From Burkholderiales bacterium (lineage in GTDB: Bacteria; Pseudomonadota; Gammaproteobacteria; Burkholderiales; SG8-39), in assembly GCA_027493935.1 (NCBI GenBank), contig JAOSJV010000001.1:744001-808000 (forward strand): a stretch of DNA of 64,000 bases, read 5' to 3'. A model generated the notes under the pieces. The model saw only the letters and a list, made by a program, of their open reading frames with translations, was not told the DNA's origin and searched no databases. Each line of letters opens with the position of its first letter. Positions within the stretch are counted from its first letter, which is position 1. Position numbers and translations under genes: made by a program. Of the stretch, positions 21,662 to 30,960 are shown piece after piece.

Positions 21662-23135
21662 ATGAACGGACAAGGGAAGTCGGACAGATCCGCAGTACCG
21701 ACGAAGTCCCCGAACAAGGCCGGGCGACCGGCCGCGGAGGGGATGGAGGGAAGGGTCTGGCCAAAGGAACCTGCCAGAGCAAAACACGCTCCGGATGCAA
21801 AGCCGGGAAGGCGTGCGCAGTGCACTCGAGCGGGTACGTCAAGCGGCAAAGAAGGACAGGACGATGCGGTTCACCGCGCTCCTGCACCATGTCTACAGCC
21901 TCGACACGCTGCGCACGGCCTACTTCGGCTTGAAGAAGGAAGCCGCCCCGGGTGTGGACGGCGAGACCTGGCGTCACTACGGCGAGGCACTGGAGGAGCA
22001 TCTTCAGGACCTCTCGGAGCGGCTCCAGCGGGGCGCGTACCGGGCAAGGCCGGTGCGTCGGGTGTACATCGCCAAAGACGGCGGCGGGCAACGCCCGCTT
22101 AGGGTGACGGCGCTGGAGGACAAGCTCGTCCAGCGGGCCGCCGTCGAGGTGCTGAACGCCATCTACGAGACGGACTTCCTCGGCTTCTCGTATGGGTTTC
22201 GCCCCGGGCGCAGCCAGCACAATTGCCTGGATGCGTTGTACGTGGGCCTGCTCACGAGGCCGGTGAACTGGGTACTCGATGTGGACATCCGTGGCTTCTT
22301 CGATTCGATCGATCACGGGTGGCTGGTGAAGTTCATCGAGCACCGCATCGCGGATCGGCGCGTCGTGCGGCTCATCCAGAAGTGGCTGAACGCCGGCGTG
22401 CTGGAGGATGGCAAGCGCATGCGTACGGAGGGTGGGTACGCCCCAGGGGGCAGTGCATCGCCGCTCCTGGCCAACATCTACCTCCACTACGCGTTCGACC
22501 TGTGGGTGCGGGCGTGGCGCCGAACGCATGCGCGCGGCGAGATGATCGTCGTGCGATACGCCGACTGACATTGCGCTCGGCTTCCAGGTGAAGTCCGATG
22601 CCGAGCGGTTCCGCGGGGCACTGGCCGAGCGGTTGGCCAAGTTCGCGCTTGAGCTGCATCCGGAGAAGACCCGGCTGCTGGAGTTCGGCCCGTATGCGGC
22701 CGAGCGCCGCACGCAAGGGGCTCGGGAAGCCCGAGACGTTCAACTTCTCTGCGCTTCACGCATATCTGCGCGACCAAACGAAGCAATGGACGCTTCACGG
22801 TGCTGCGGCAGACGATGCGCAAGCGCCTGCAGGCGAAGCTGCGCGAGGTGAAAGCCGAGTTGCGGCGACGCATGCATGCGCCCATCCCTGCGCAGGGTCA
22901 ATGGTTGAGCGCGGTCGTCGATGGGCACTTCCGCTATTACGGGGTTCCCATGAACAGCCCGGCGCTGCATCTGTTCCGGTTCCACGTCGGTCGACTCTGG
23001 CATCGCGCGCTGTGCCGGCGCAGCCAGCGCGGCCGGGTGCGCTGGGAGCGCATGCGGCGCCTGCTCCGGCGTTGGCTGCCCGTTGCGCGCGTGTGCCATC
23101 CCTATCCTCTACGTCGCTTTGGCGTCATCACCTGA
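21662..23135 (+). pseudogene. Group II intron reverse transcriptase/maturase (several frame breaks)
   Basis: Intron-encoded protein of the LtrA type. It starts MNGQGKSDRSAVP at 21662. The reverse transcriptase core reads GVDGETWRHYGEALEEHL, ALEDKLVQRAAVEVLNAIY, FLGFSYGFRPGRSQHN, LDVDIRGFFDSIDHGWL and SASPLLANIYLHY; the catalytic YADD appears only if the extra T at about 22566 is removed. The maturase region follows (GPYAAERR, LGKPETFNF, GHFRYYGVPMNSPAL) to CHPYPLRRFGVIT. No HNH endonuclease domain is seen. At least four or five breaks lie near 21740-21790, 22566, 22705 and 22745. They could be real decay or the consensus errors seen elsewhere. Confidence 0.88.
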
Positions 23136-23140
23136 GGCAA

Positions 23141-23173
23141 GAGCCGGATGCGGGAAAGCCGCTCGTCCGGATC
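23141..23173 (+). ncRNA. Group II intron domain V
   Basis: A 33-nt hairpin with paired arms gagccggatgcgg and ccgctcgtccggatc closed by a gaaa-type loop. Domain V is the most conserved RNA part of group II introns and forms the catalytic centre. Its position a few bases after the maturase stop is standard. Confidence 0.82.
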
Positions 23174-23333
23174 CGTGGAGGGGGTGATCAGCAATGGTCA
23201 TTCCTACTCCGACTCCGGGCAGGCGGGGCGCGTGCCAGCGCAAGTGGTTCGCGGTCGCGCCGGCGGACTGGCACCTGCGCCCGGCCCGGTCTAAACTCCC
23301 GCGCACCCCACCGGGCACCCCCGCCTAACGGCG

Positions 23334-23758
23334 ATGACCCATCCCCAGAGCACCAAGCCTTACCTGCTGCGCGCCCTCTACGAATGGTGCGTCGACAGCG
23401 GCTGCACCCCCTACATCTCGGTGGTGCCGGACGCCGCGACGCGTGTGCCGCAGGAGTACATCAGGGACGGGGAGATCGTGCTGAACATCGGTCCGCTCGC
23501 GGCGAACCGGCTGAAGATCGGCAACGACGCCATCGAATTCGCGGCCCGCTTCGGCGGCGTGGCGCGCGAGATCTGGATACCGGTAGCACGGGTGGCGGCC
23601 CTCTACGCGCGGGAGAACGGGCAGGGCATGTCGTTCGAGGTCACCGACGCGGCGGCGCCGGCCGCGGCGCCGGAGGCCCTTCCGAGGGCACCGGGCCGCC
23701 GAAGCCGCCGAGGCGCCCCGCGGGGGCTGGCCGTCCCTCCCTGCGTCGCATCAAGTGA
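23334..23758 (+). CDS. sspB: SspB, ClpXP specificity-enhancing factor (one frame break)
   Basis: Adaptor that delivers ssrA-tagged proteins to ClpXP. The N-terminal domain is clear: KPYLLRALYEWCVDSGCTPY, VVPDAATRVPQEYIRDGEIV, LNIGPLAANRLKIGNDAIEF and FGGVAREIWIPVARVAALYARENGQGMSF. After a flexible Ala-Pro linker the frame shifts near 23680, and the next frame supplies PRRPAGAGRPSLRRIK with the ClpX-binding C-terminal tail. The corrected protein is about 141 residues. Without the shift the frame runs into meaningless Arg-rich sequence to 23984. Confidence 0.9.
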
Positions 23759-24052
23759 GGTCCGCACGTCGCCGCGCGCGTCGCGCGGAAAGCGCGGCCG
23801 CACCCGGTTCGTGCGTCTTCGGAGTCCGAGCGTGCCGATGCCGCAGCGACCGCGTGCGAGCGGCGCGCGACGCAACCGCAGACGCGCCCCGCGCTGGAGC
23901 GGCGTGTCGCCACCGTCTCACCGCGGCGACAGCACCCCGTTCCCCCTCGAAAAGTTGATGCATTTTCCTATGACACGTGGTTAGAATACGTTGCGCCGGA
24001 GCCGGCAGCCCTGGGGAGGCCCCAGTTCGATAACCAACTACGGGAGAAGTGA

Positions 24053-24417
24053 ATGGCCACGAAAAAGAGGAAGGCAGCGAAGAAGGCGGCGAAAAAGTCC
24101 GCCAAGAAGATGGTGAGGAAGACGACGGTACGCAGGGAAGGTAGCGAAAAAAGACCCGCGCCAAGCGCAAGCCGAACCCCTCGTTCATGAAGCCGATGAC
24201 GCCGAGCGACATGCTGGCGTCCGTGATCGGCAATAAGCCGATGCCGCGCACCGAGGTCACGAAGCGGATCTGGGACTACATCAAGAAGAACAAGCTCCAG
24301 GATACGATCAAGCGGACCATGATCAATGCCGACGAGAAGCTGCGCGAACTGTTCGGCGGCAAGAAGCAGGTGTCGATGTTCGAGATGACGAAGTACATCA
24401 ACAAGCACCTGAAGTAG
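24053..24417 (+). CDS. SWIB/MDM2-domain protein with Lys/Ala-rich N-terminus (one frame break)
   Basis: Small DNA-associated protein. The N-terminal 25 residues are Lys- and Ala-rich (MATKKRKAAKKAAKKSAKK), resembling histone H1-like tails. The C-terminal part is a complete SWIB domain (MTPSDMLASVIGNKPMPRTE, RIWDYIKKNKLQD, INADEKLRELFGGKK). The frame breaks near 24145 in an A-run (gcgaaaaaagaccc); one correction joins the two halves into about 121 residues. A good Shine-Dalgarno (gggagaag) precedes the ATG. Function in bacteria is unproven; homologues are common in betaproteobacteria and Chlamydia. Confidence 0.85.
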
Positions 24418-24437
24418 TCTGCCGTCAACCGTCGGAA

Positions 24438-24478
24438 GCGCCCGCCGGCCGCGAGGCCCGCGGGCGTTTGCCTTTCCG
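24438..24478 (+). terminator. Terminator after the SWIB gene
   Basis: A gcgcccgc ... gcgggcgt stem with a GC-rich loop is followed by a T-rich run (tttgccttt). It separates the SWIB gene from the tRNA. Confidence 0.65.
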
Positions 24479-24546
24479 ATGCCGCCCTTCTCCCGCTCCG
24501 CGTCTTCTGCCGGCCGCCCCCGTGCGGAACCCTGCCGCCCGGCCGG

Positions 24547-24552
24547 TATAAT
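24547..24552 (+). promoter_or_regulatory. -10 box of the tRNA-Thr promoter
   Basis: A consensus TATAAT sits 11 bp upstream of the mature tRNA 5' end. No strong -35 is visible in the GC-rich sequence 17 bp before it. Confidence 0.6.
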
Positions 24553-24563
24553 CGACGCGCCGT

Positions 24564-24636
24564 GCCGGCTTAGCTCAGTTGGTAGAGCAGCTGATTTGTA
24601 ATCAGTTGGTCGGGGGTTCGAGTCCTCTAGCCGGCA
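24564..24636 (+). tRNA. tRNA-Thr (anticodon TGT)
   Basis: A 73-nt cloverleaf with acceptor pairs gccggct/agccggc, D-arm tagctcagttggtagagca, anticodon arm ctgat-ttgtaa-tcag with anticodon TGT, and T-arm gggttcgagtcc. Discriminator A is present at 24636; the CCA is not encoded (acc then g). Confidence 0.93.
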
Positions 24637-24657
24637 CCGTCGCGCCGGCGTTGCCGC

Positions 24658-25068
24658 TCAGGCGCGTAGTGCGGCCGGGAGGCTTCTCGCGCGCAGCGCG
24701 AGCGACAGCGCCTCGAGCAGCGGCGCCGCGTCGGTCGACTTGAGGACCAGGCGATCGGCGCCGGCGGTCCGCGCGCGCTCGGCGAGGTGCGGATCCTCGA
24801 GGCCGGTGAGCATCACGATCGGCACGTCGCGAAGCGCGGCGTCTGCGCGCGCCGTGCGGCACGCGTCCAGCCCGTCGATCACGGGCATGACGCAATCCAC
24901 CACCAGGGCGTCGGGGCGCTCGCGCCGAGCGAGGTCGAGTCCGGTTGCGGCGCAAGGCGCCTCGAGCACGCGGTAGCCGGCCGCCGCGATCGCGAGGCCG
25001 ACCAGGAATCGGTCCATCTCGTCGTCGTCGACGAGCAGCACGGTCGCCGCGGGGTGCTCAGAGGACAT
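24658..25068 (-). CDS. Single-domain response regulator (receiver only)
   Basis: 136-residue stand-alone REC domain. The acidic pair is in VLLVDDDEMDRFLV, the phospho-acceptor Asp is in ALVVDCVMPVIDGLDACR, the Thr is in IVMLTGLEDPH and the conserved Lys in LVLKSTDAA. There is no output domain. The ATG at 25068 overlaps the end of the hybrid kinase gene by 11 bp, so the two are cotranscribed and the receiver may take phosphate from the kinase HPt domain. Confidence 0.88.
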   Translation of the reverse strand: MSSEHPAATVLLVDDDEMDRFLVGLAIAAAGYRVLEAPCAATGLDLARRERPDALVVDCVMPVIDGLDACRTARADAALRDVPIVMLTGLEDPHLAERARTAGADRLVLKSTDAAPLLEALSLALRARSLPAALRA

Positions 25069-27309
25069 GCGCCGCGCTCCGCGGACACTCGGCACCACCG
25101 CGCGCCGCCGCCGGCGCGATGCCCGGACGGTAGCGCTCGGCGAGTAGCGCGCGCACCGCGTACAGCTCGGGTTCGATCCGCAGGGCAAGGCGACCGACCG
25201 CCGCGAGATCAGCCTCGCCGGCGGCCAGCTCTGCGTGCTTGAAGAGCACCGCCAGTCCGGTTGCGCCGATGTGCATGCAATTGGACTTCAGGCTGTGCGC
25301 GGCCCTTCGAGCGACCGCTGCGTCCGCGGCCGCAGCCGCGTCGCGCAGCGAGGCGAACAGCGTCGCGGAGCGGTCGATGAACAGCCCGACCACCGCGGCC
25401 ACCACGTCGGGCTGCCCCGGCCGCTGCATCGCGCGCAGCCGCTCGAGGGCGGCCGGGTCGAGTGCAGCCGGCGCGGCGGCGGTGCGGTCGGCAGGCGCCT
25501 CCGCGGCGGCAGGAGGCCCCGAGGCCGCATTCGCGTGCAGCCAGCGCCTGCACGTTTCGTGCAGGTCGGTCAGCCGGAACGGCTTCGCGAGGTAGTCGTC
25601 CATGCCCGCCGCGATGCAGCGCTCGCGGTCGCCCGCGACCGCGTTCGCCGTCAGCGCGACGATCGGCGTGCGCGGGCGGCTGGACGCAGCCTCGCGCACG
25701 CGGATCCGGCGCGTCGCTTCGAAGCCGTCGAGCTCAGGCATCTGGCAGTCCATCAGGACGAGGTCGTGGCGGCGCTCGGCGAGGGCCGCCATCGCTTCGA
25801 GGCCGTTCGTCGCCGCGTCGACCGCGAGGCCGAGCGCCTCGAGCATGCCGCGCGCCACCACCCGGTTGAGCTCGTTGTCCTCGACCAGCAGAACGCGGCC
25901 GGCGAGGGGCGGGAGCCGCATCGGCTCCGCCGCGGCGGGCTCGGCCGCGGACGCCGACGACGGCGCCACGGCGACGGTGAACCAGAATGTCGCGCCGCGT
26001 CCCGGGAGGCTCGAGACGCCGATCTCGCCGCCCATCAGGCCGACGAGGTCGCGCGAAATCGCGAGCCCGAGCCCGGTGCCGCCGTACTTGCGCGTGTGCG
26101 ATGCGTCGCCCTGTGTGAATGCCTCGAAGATCCGGCCCGACTGCTCGGCAGTAAGGCCGATGCCGGTGTCGGCGACCTCGAACCTGAGCTTCAGGGGTTC
26201 GGGGCCCCGCTCCGGCCCGACAGACACGCGCACGCTACCGCGCTCGGTGAACTTGATCGCGTTGCCCACCAGGTTCGTGAGGACTTGCCGCAGTCGGATC
26301 GGGTCGCCGTGCACCCGGTGCGGCACCGCGTCGTCGGCCTGGAGCTCGAGTGCGAGGCCCTTCCGCTCGGCGCGCACGCGCATCAACTCGATCACCTCGG
26401 CGACGCTCGCGCGCAGGTCGAAGTCGGTCGTGGCGAGCTCGAGCCGGCCCGCCTCGATCTTGGAGAGGTCGAGCACGTCGTTGATGATGTCGAGCAGGCT
26501 CTCGGCCGAGCGGTGCAGCGCCTCGATGTAGCGCTGCTGCCGATCGTCCAGGGGGTCGACGCGAGTAGTTCGGCCATGCCGACGATGCCGTTCATCGGCG
26601 TGCGGATCTCGTGGCTCATGTTCGCGAGGAACTGCGACTTTGCCCGGCTCGCCGCCTCGGCGGCGGCGCGAGCGTGCTCGCGCTCCTCGGCCGTCCGGAC
26701 GACCTCGAGCCGCAGCCGGATCGCGTCCGCGAAGCTTCTCGCGCCGCGCCGCGCATTGCTGAGCGCGACGAACGCGAAGACGCCGAGCACGATGCCGTAG
26801 CTGCGCTCGGCCGCGCCGTCGGACGCCATCAGCGCCACGAGCGCAGGCGCGAGCAGCGGCGCCGCGAGGCCGACGTACGCGGGGAAGAGCTGGCCGAGCG
26901 TGAACAGGCCGACCGCGCCGACGGCGATGATGATGACGATCGCGACCCCGGCGAGCTCGTGGCCGACCGGCGGACGGAACGCCGTGCCGATCAGTCCCCA
27001 GACGAGCCCGGTCGCGAACGTGCCGGCCACAAAAGACCTGCCCCACCGGCGCGCCGCGTCCGGCGCGGGCGCGGCGCGCCGGTAGGCGCGCACGAGGGCG
27101 TAGCGGCCGAGAATGACGGCATGGTGCGCGAGGAGCCACTCGCCGAGCGAAGCCGAGGCGATCGCCCAGTCGAGAATGCCCCAGGTGAAGGTCGCAGCGA
27201 CCACCGACATCACCAGCGTGAAGGGCGCGAGGCGATAGACGGTGGCGACCTGCTCAGCGTAGACGAGCAGTGCGAGGTCCCCTCGTGCGGCGTCTTGACT
27301 CGTTGCCAT
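25058..27309 (-). CDS. Hybrid sensor histidine kinase with HPt domain (one frame break)
   Basis: About 750 residues once joined. The N-terminal third has five or six hydrophobic segments and no periplasmic sensor domain. Then come a HisKA domain (phospho-His in [20 protein letters not shown]), a HATPase domain ([33 protein letters not shown]), a REC domain ([30 protein letters not shown]) and a C-terminal HPt domain ([15 protein letters not shown]). The frame breaks at about 26563 in a c-run between MAELLAS and [12 protein letters not shown]. It resembles BarA-type kinases. Signal unknown; the partner receiver protein is encoded by the overlapping downstream gene. Confidence 0.88.
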
Positions 27310-27619
27310 CCGTTACACTGTCGGTGGTTCCCGGGGCCGGCATCTGCCGGACTCCGGGCGTCGCCCGGGACCTGCAAGAATCGCGCCGCCACGGGGCGCG
27401 CGCCGGGCGGCGGGGCCGCGGCCGACGTGCGCAGCGTCGACCGCGTCACGATTGGGGCCGGCAGGCGGTGGTCCGCGCCCGCTCCGGCCGGTGCGTCCGC
27501 GTCCAGGTGCGTGACGCAGGCCGCAGCCGCGGCCCGCCGCGCCGTCGAGGAGGCGACGTCCGCTGCCGAGGGTGCGACGCTCGCGCGACCGGCCGACTGC
27601 TGTCAGAATCGCCCACGCC
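27310..27619. other. Divergent intergenic region, no gene found
   Basis: 310 bp between the divergent starts of the sensor kinase and the PLP lyase. It should hold both promoters, but no convincing -35/-10 pair stands out in the very GC-rich sequence. No hairpin with a T-run and no conserved peptide was seen. Confidence 0.5.
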
Positions 27620-28822
27620 ATGACCAGCAGGGACGACGGGCGCATGCGCGACGAGACGACGATCGTTCACGCCGGGCGCGAGCCCGGGCGCTTCGAAGGC
27701 GTCGTGAATCCGCCCGTGCTGCACGCCTCGACGATCCTCGCGCGCAACCTCGCCGAGTGGGAGGAGCGCAGGCACCGGCGCGCGCAGGATCTTCCGGGCA
27801 CCTACTACGGCATGCTCGGCACCGCGACCACGCGCGCCCTCGAACAGGCGCTCGCCGACCTCGAGGGTGCATACCGCGCGGTTGTCTATCCCTCGGGACT
27901 CGCCGCGTGCGTGGTTCCGATCCTCGCCTTCGTCGCGGCCGGCGACCACGTGCTCGTGACCGACAGCGTGTACGGCCCAACGCGCCGCTTCTGCGAGCAC
28001 ACGCTCGCGCGCCTCGGCGTCGAGACGACCTTCTACGATCCGCTCGCCGGGCCGGGGATCGAGGCGCTGATGCGGCCGGCGACGCGTGTCGTGTTCGTCG
28101 AGTCGCCCGGCTCGCTCACGTTCGAGGTGCAGGATGTGCCGGGCATCGCCGCCGTCGCGCGCCGCCACGGTGCGACGGTGATCATGGACAACACGTGGGC
28201 GACGCCGCTTCACTTCCGGCCGCTCGCGCACGGCGTCGACGTCTCGGTACAGGCCGTGACCAAGTACGTCGGCGGCCACTCGGATCTCATCCTCGGCGCC
28301 GCCGCCGCCACCGCGGCGGCGTGGCCGCGGCTGCGCAGCGCCACCTACGAGCTCGGCCAGTGCGCGGGGCCGGACGACGTCTATCTCGCGCAGCGCGGCC
28401 TGCGCACGATGCACGTCCGCCTCGCGCGCCAGTGGGAGACCGGGCTCGGCCTCGCGCAATGGCTCGCGCAGCGACCGGAAGTCGAGCGGGTGCTGCATCC
28501 GGGCCTGCCCGGCGACCCGGGGCATGCGCTGTGGAAGCGCGATTTCACCGGCGGCTGCGGGCTCTTCGGCGTGGTGTTGAAGCCGGTCGGACGCCGTGCG
28601 CAGGAGGCGTTCTTCGACGGATTTCGGCTGTTCGGAATCGGCGCTTCGTGGGGCGGCTACGAGAGCCTGATCATGCCGGTCGATCTCGCGGGCCTGCGCA
28701 GCGCGACGCGCTGGCCGCTCGCGGGGCCGCTGGTGCGCGTCCACGCGGGCCTGGAGGCGCCGGAGGACCTGCAGGCGGACCTAGCGGCGGCTTTCGCGCG
28801 GATGCGCGCCGCAGGCGCGTGA
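27620..28822 (+). CDS. metC: Cystathionine beta-lyase-like PLP enzyme
   Basis: 400-residue Cys/Met-metabolism PLP enzyme (cystathionine gamma-synthase fold). The N-terminus DETTIVHAGREPGRFEGVVN is typical of cystathionine beta-lyases. The Tyr/Arg PLP contacts are in YYGMLGTATTRALEQ, the Asp in VIMDNTWATPLHF and the PLP-Lys in VTKYVGGHSDLILG. The C-terminal GIGASWGGYESLIMP fits beta-lyase and not gamma-lyase. Specificity within this family is hard to prove from sequence, so the gene symbol is provisional. ATG 27620 gives the usual start. Confidence 0.8.
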   Translation: MTSRDDGRMRDETTIVHAGREPGRFEGVVNPPVLHASTILARNLAEWEERRHRRAQDLPGTYYGMLGTATTRALEQALADLEGAYRAVVYPSGLAACVVPILAFVAAGDHVLVTDSVYGPTRRFCEHTLARLGVETTFYDPLAGPGIEALMRPATRVVFVESPGSLTFEVQDVPGIAAVARRHGATVIMDNTWATPLHFRPLAHGVDVSVQAVTKYVGGHSDLILGAAAATAAAWPRLRSATYELGQCAGPDDVYLAQRGLRTMHVRLARQWETGLGLAQWLAQRPEVERVLHPGLPGDPGHALWKRDFTGGCGLFGVVLKPVGRRAQEAFFDGFRLFGIGASWGGYESLIMPVDLAGLRSATRWPLAGPLVRVHAGLEAPEDLQADLAAAFARMRAAGA

Positions 28823-28979
28823 CCGCGGCCGTACGCCTCGGTGTCACGACCGCAACGGCACGATCGTGCTGGGGCGCTGCCGCCGGCGCCCGCGTCCCGG
28901 GGCGCATCGGCGCACTCGAGCGTAGGCCCGTATCGCCGGACCGGCTCGCGGCGCTCGCGCTCCCGCGCGGGCCGCATCC

Positions 28980-30200
28980 TCAGGGCTTGAGGCCCTGGAA
29001 CAGCTTCTCGCGGCCGACCTTGACGTTGAACTCGCCGTCGAACAGGAACACGTCGGCGGTGGCGAACGTATCGTTGTACGGGTCCGGGATGAACGAACCG
29101 GTGCCGATCACGTCGACTGGCGCGCGCGCGTTGCCGAACATCTTGCACTTGAACAGGTTGAAGCCCGACGAGGCGACGATCCGCGCCGCGTTGAAGCCGT
29201 GCTGGTCGAGCGTCTGGCGCAGCTTGATTACCGCGGCGAGCGAGACGCCGGTGCCGAACAGCACGCGCCGCACGCGGTCCTTCACGATGTTCAGCGTGTC
29301 GGAGTCGAACGCGTCCTCGCCCATCACGTTGCGCACCGCCTCGTACTCGTTCAGCACGTGCAGCCAGCTCGCGACGAGCTCGACCGAGTTCTCGTAGGTG
29401 AGCCCCTCGGCGAAGCGGTCACCGTGCGTGTCCAGCCGCAGCGACAGCGTGCGGTCGGCCTTCGGCAGCGAGGGCAGGTGCTCCTGGTACCATCAGCGGC
29501 ACACCTCGAGCGCGTCGGTGAACTCGCGCCCGAAGTAGTCCACCAGCACGGTGAGGTTGTCCCGCGGGTGCGCTTCCACGTACATCTGCGCCGCGCGCAG
29601 CGTGGAGCCGGCGTAGCCGATCAGGTTGTGCGGCATCGTTCCGACGCCGGCCGCCTGGCCGTAGTACGGCGCGGTCAGGTCCTGCGACGAGCCGACGAAT
29701 CCGACCGCACCGGCGAGCTTGGCCATGCGTGTGCCGACCGCGGCGCCGTACGCCGCGAGCTGGCTCATGTCGTCGCCGGTGGCGTGGCGCGCGTGCATGT
29801 CGACGAACGCGGTCGTGGGCAGGTTCATCGCCATCTTGTAGGCGTTGAACGCCGAAACGCACGCGGTGCCGACCCGCTGCAGCACCAGGGTCTCGAGCTC
29901 GAGCAGGTTCGCGTAGGAGCCGCAGTACGTGAAGATCGCCTTCTGGTCGGGAACGAAGGCACCCTCCTCGTAGTTGCGGGTGACTGCGAGCGGCACGGCG
30001 TCGGCGGGGTAGTACTCGCGCAAGGCCTCGATCGCCGGGTTGATCGCGCAGACCACGCGCCGGCGCATGAAGACCCCGTACGTCACGGTGCGGTCGCCGA
30101 AACGCTCCACGATCTGGCGCGATTTCGTGAAGTACTTGTCGGTGCGGGAGCGGACGAAGTCCGCCTTCTTGGCGGGAACGATCTCGAGCGGCTTCTGCAT
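28980..30200 (-). CDS. Nicotinate phosphoribosyltransferase-like enzyme with in-frame TGA
   Basis: Type II phosphoribosyltransferase resembling nicotinate phosphoribosyltransferase (pncB family), which makes NaMN for NAD salvage. Blocks are RSRTDKYFTKSRQIVERFG, VTRNYEEGAFVPDQ, FVDMHARHATGDDMSQLAAY, SSGFNLFKCKMFG and PVDVIGTGSFIPDPYND. The frame is interrupted by one TGA at 29493-29495 between TDALEVCR and WYQEHLPSLPK, with the same frame continuing on both sides to a normal C-terminus. This is a substitution, unlike the single-base indels elsewhere. Full length is 406 codons. Start MQKPLEIVP at 30200. Confidence 0.78.
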
Positions 30201-30254
30201 GGGCCCTCCGGCGGGCGATGCGTCCGAGGCGCATTCTAGCAAGGGCACGGGAAG

Positions 30255-30406
30255 CCATCTCAGAACCGCGGCCGTGTTTCTGCGTCGACTGAGGTCGTAC
30301 GAACGAGGGGCAAATTGCCCCTCGTAGATCCGCGAACGAACGAGGGGCGACCCCTTGCATATCCCCTCTTTCGCGGTTGCATTCTCATTCTGAGATGGGT
30401 TCTAGG
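30255..30406. repeat. Palindromic MITE-like repeat, copy 1
   Basis: About 150 bp with terminal inverted arms ccatctcagaa (30255-30265) and ttctgagatgg (30388-30398), flanked by a ctagaacc-type end. The interior holds gaacgaggggcaaattgcccctcg and a second cgaacgaggggc. A related 180-bp palindrome at 38663-38842 shares the same internal blocks in the same order. No coding capacity. Probably a dispersed non-autonomous or REP-type element. Confidence 0.68.
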
Positions 30407-30422
30407 CACGGGCGGGACGGGC

Positions 30423-30428
30423 TACAAT
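30423..30428 (+). promoter_or_regulatory. -10-like TACAAT before the lipoprotein gene
   Basis: TACAAT lies 6 bp before the preferred GTG start of the lipoprotein, so if it is used the transcript has almost no leader. No good -35 was seen. Confidence 0.35.
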
Positions 30429-30434
30429 CGTCGC

Positions 30435-30842
30435 GTGCGAGTCGAGCGATCTTCCGGCGGGGCCGGCGTCGGAGCGGTGCGGGCCCTGGCGCTCGCCGCG
30501 AGCGTCGCCGCGCTCGCCGGCTGCAGCGGCTGGGAATACGCCATGGGCGCGAGCTACGGCACCTCGCCGGTCGCCGCGGGCTCGGCCACCGCTGCCGCCT
30601 CGACGAGCGGCACCACGATCGTCGCCGGGGGCGGCGGCCTCTACGTCAGCGTGTCGCTCGGCAGCACCGCGGCGAACGTCCTCGCGGCGGCGACCGGCGT
30701 GGCGATCTACGCTGCCATGCTGCAGGAGAGCGGCGAGTGGCGTCCGTGGGGCGGGCCGCCGATGCTCGAGGGACGCACGGTGAACGAACAGGACTGCACC
30801 AAGCCGATCGCGGACATGCAGGCGAACTTGAAGTGCAAGTAG
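30435..30842 (+). CDS. Small putative lipoprotein
   Basis: 135-residue protein of unknown function from the GTG at 30435. A positively charged N-terminus and hydrophobic stretch lead to a lipobox (VAALAGC). The mature part is Ala/Ser/Thr/Gly-rich, then contains a second hydrophobic stretch AANVLAAATGVAIYAAML and a conserved-looking tail with two Cys (EQDCTKPIADMQANLKCK). The frame is open upstream through the palindromic repeat, so the start is inferred. Likely envelope protein; no family recognised. Confidence 0.6.
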   Translation: MRVERSSGGAGVGAVRALALAASVAALAGCSGWEYAMGASYGTSPVAAGSATAAASTSGTTIVAGGGGLYVSVSLGSTAANVLAAATGVAIYAAMLQESGEWRPWGGPPMLEGRTVNEQDCTKPIADMQANLKCK

Positions 30843-30848
30843 CGCCTT

Positions 30849-30911
30849 CGCTGGCGCGCCGCGCGCCAGCGCTGTCCCGAGAAGGCCGACCGTACGGGCC
30901 GTGCGGTCGGC
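30849..30911. terminator. Two hairpins between the lipoprotein and CoA-transferase genes
   Basis: A perfect 10-bp stem (cgctggcgcg/cgcgccagcg, 30849-30871) and a 7-bp stem (ccgaccg/cggtcgg, about 30887-30911) lie in the 118-bp convergent gap. No T-run follows either, so they are bidirectional terminators only by position. Confidence 0.5.
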
Positions 30912-30960
30912 TCTGCCGTGGCCTGCGGACTCGGTTGCGAGGCGTGGGCGCCGGGGTGCG

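Larger units (their letters stand above)
21309..23210 (+). mobile_element. Group II intron between sspA and sspB
   Basis: The element begins with GTGCG at 21309, the group II 5' consensus, followed by about 350 bp of structured, non-coding sequence (domains I-III), then the intron-encoded protein, then domain V and domain VI. Domain V is a 33-nt hairpin at 23141-23173 (gagccggatgcgggaaagcc on the 5' side) matching the catalytic domain in spacing and loop. A domain VI-like stem follows to about 23210. The 3' boundary is uncertain by several bases. It sits intergenically between two normally adjacent genes, so it interrupts an operon but no protein. About 1.9 kb in total. Confidence 0.85.

Noticed and set aside
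23985..24050. Promoter ttgatg ... tagaat before the SWIB gene
   Set aside because: The -35 and -10 candidates are 21 bp apart, too far for a normal sigma-70 promoter, so it was not listed.
26611..29397. A 928-codon plus frame crossing the kinase and lyase genes
   Set aside because: Crosses genes on both strands, Arg/Ala-rich, no homology; the metC-like and kinase frames are the real ones.
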